DNA from: Oscillospiraceae bacterium
Lineage (GTDB): Bacteria; Bacillota; Clostridia; Oscillospirales; Ruminococcaceae
Reading direction: 5' to 3'
NCBI GenBank assembly: GCA_900765125.1
Contig: CAAFQL010000298.1
Span: 1 to 10,984, forward strand
Length of the DNA stretch: 10,984 nucleotides
The notes below the pieces were generated by a model. That model was not told the origin of the DNA. It made no database searches and saw only the letters and a list, made by a program, of their open reading frames with translations. Below, piece after piece: positions 10,956 to 10,984 of this stretch. Each line of letters opens with the position of its first letter. The stretch's first letter is position 1. Position numbers and translations under genes: made by a program.

Positions 10956-10970
10956 ATCCCAATTTGCGAT
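10956..10970 (-). promoter_or_regulatory. Operator-like site O1 upstream of -35
   Basis: ATCGCAAATTGGGAT on the minus strand, exactly 30 bp from the same point in O2, about three helical turns. Six of seven dyad positions pair (ATC-CAA/TTG-GAT). The regular spacing places both sites on one face of the helix. Confidence 0.65.
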
Positions 10971-10984
10971 TTTTTGTTTATGTA

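Noticed and set aside
1..10984. CRISPR array
   Set aside because: No series of regularly spaced short repeats; the only repeats are two pairs (68 bp and 32 bp) and the 15-bp operator pair.

Overview
The window is most likely the early region of a Mu-like (transposable) prophage or phage of a low-to-moderate GC Gram-positive host. I favour a gut Clostridia member (Oscillospiraceae/Ruminococcus-like), but that is inference. Reasons: strong AGGAGG-type ribosome binding sites before almost every gene, AT-rich third codon positions, roughly 40% G+C by eye, and a Mu-style A-B transposition pair followed by a GemA/gp16-type gene. No host gene or phage end is visible, so free phage and prophage cannot be told apart.

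Almost everything is read leftward (minus strand), from right to left. At the right edge (10873-10970) lies a consensus sigma-70 promoter, TTGACA-17 bp-TATAAT, with two 15-bp operator-like repeats exactly 30 bp apart, one inside the spacer. This looks like the repressed early promoter; the repressor itself is not in the window and is probably beyond the right edge. Next come a Rha-type regulator with an unusual DUF3486-like C-terminal end (10211-10828) and a cluster of small overlapping genes (9610-10164). The middle (8025-9043) holds further small genes, including an XRE repressor-like protein, a single-span membrane protein and, downstream at 7731-8021, a very acidic protein. Then come the transposase MuA (4402-6408), the MuB-type ATPase (3247-4398), a small membrane protein, a DUF6906-like peptide, a DUF551 protein, two small unknowns, a replisome-organiser-like protein, a DnaC/DnaI-like helicase loader and the start of a GemA-like gene.

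Two genes run against this operon: 6974-7468 and 9331-9618. Each has a good promoter candidate of its own on the plus strand (6455-6483 and 9263-9271). They are good candidates for genes expressed in the lysogen. The first sits with a small convergent gene between two 68-bp direct repeats (67/68 identical), so it looks like a removable cassette.

The intercistronic gaps are unusually structured. Four of them carry the same hairpin design (AGCCG, three bases, then a 7-bp stem whose inner half is CGGA/TCCG). The outer three pairs differ between elements with compensating changes, good internal evidence for a conserved RNA. A tRNA-like acceptor/T-arm fold, a 12-bp perfect hairpin inside a coding region, and a duplicated 32-bp leader containing an ATG-TAA start-stop add to this picture. 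Working model: one repressed early transcript expresses regulators, transposition proteins and a phage-encoded helicase-loading system, with structured leaders setting expression of individual genes and acting as recombination joints for gene gain and loss.
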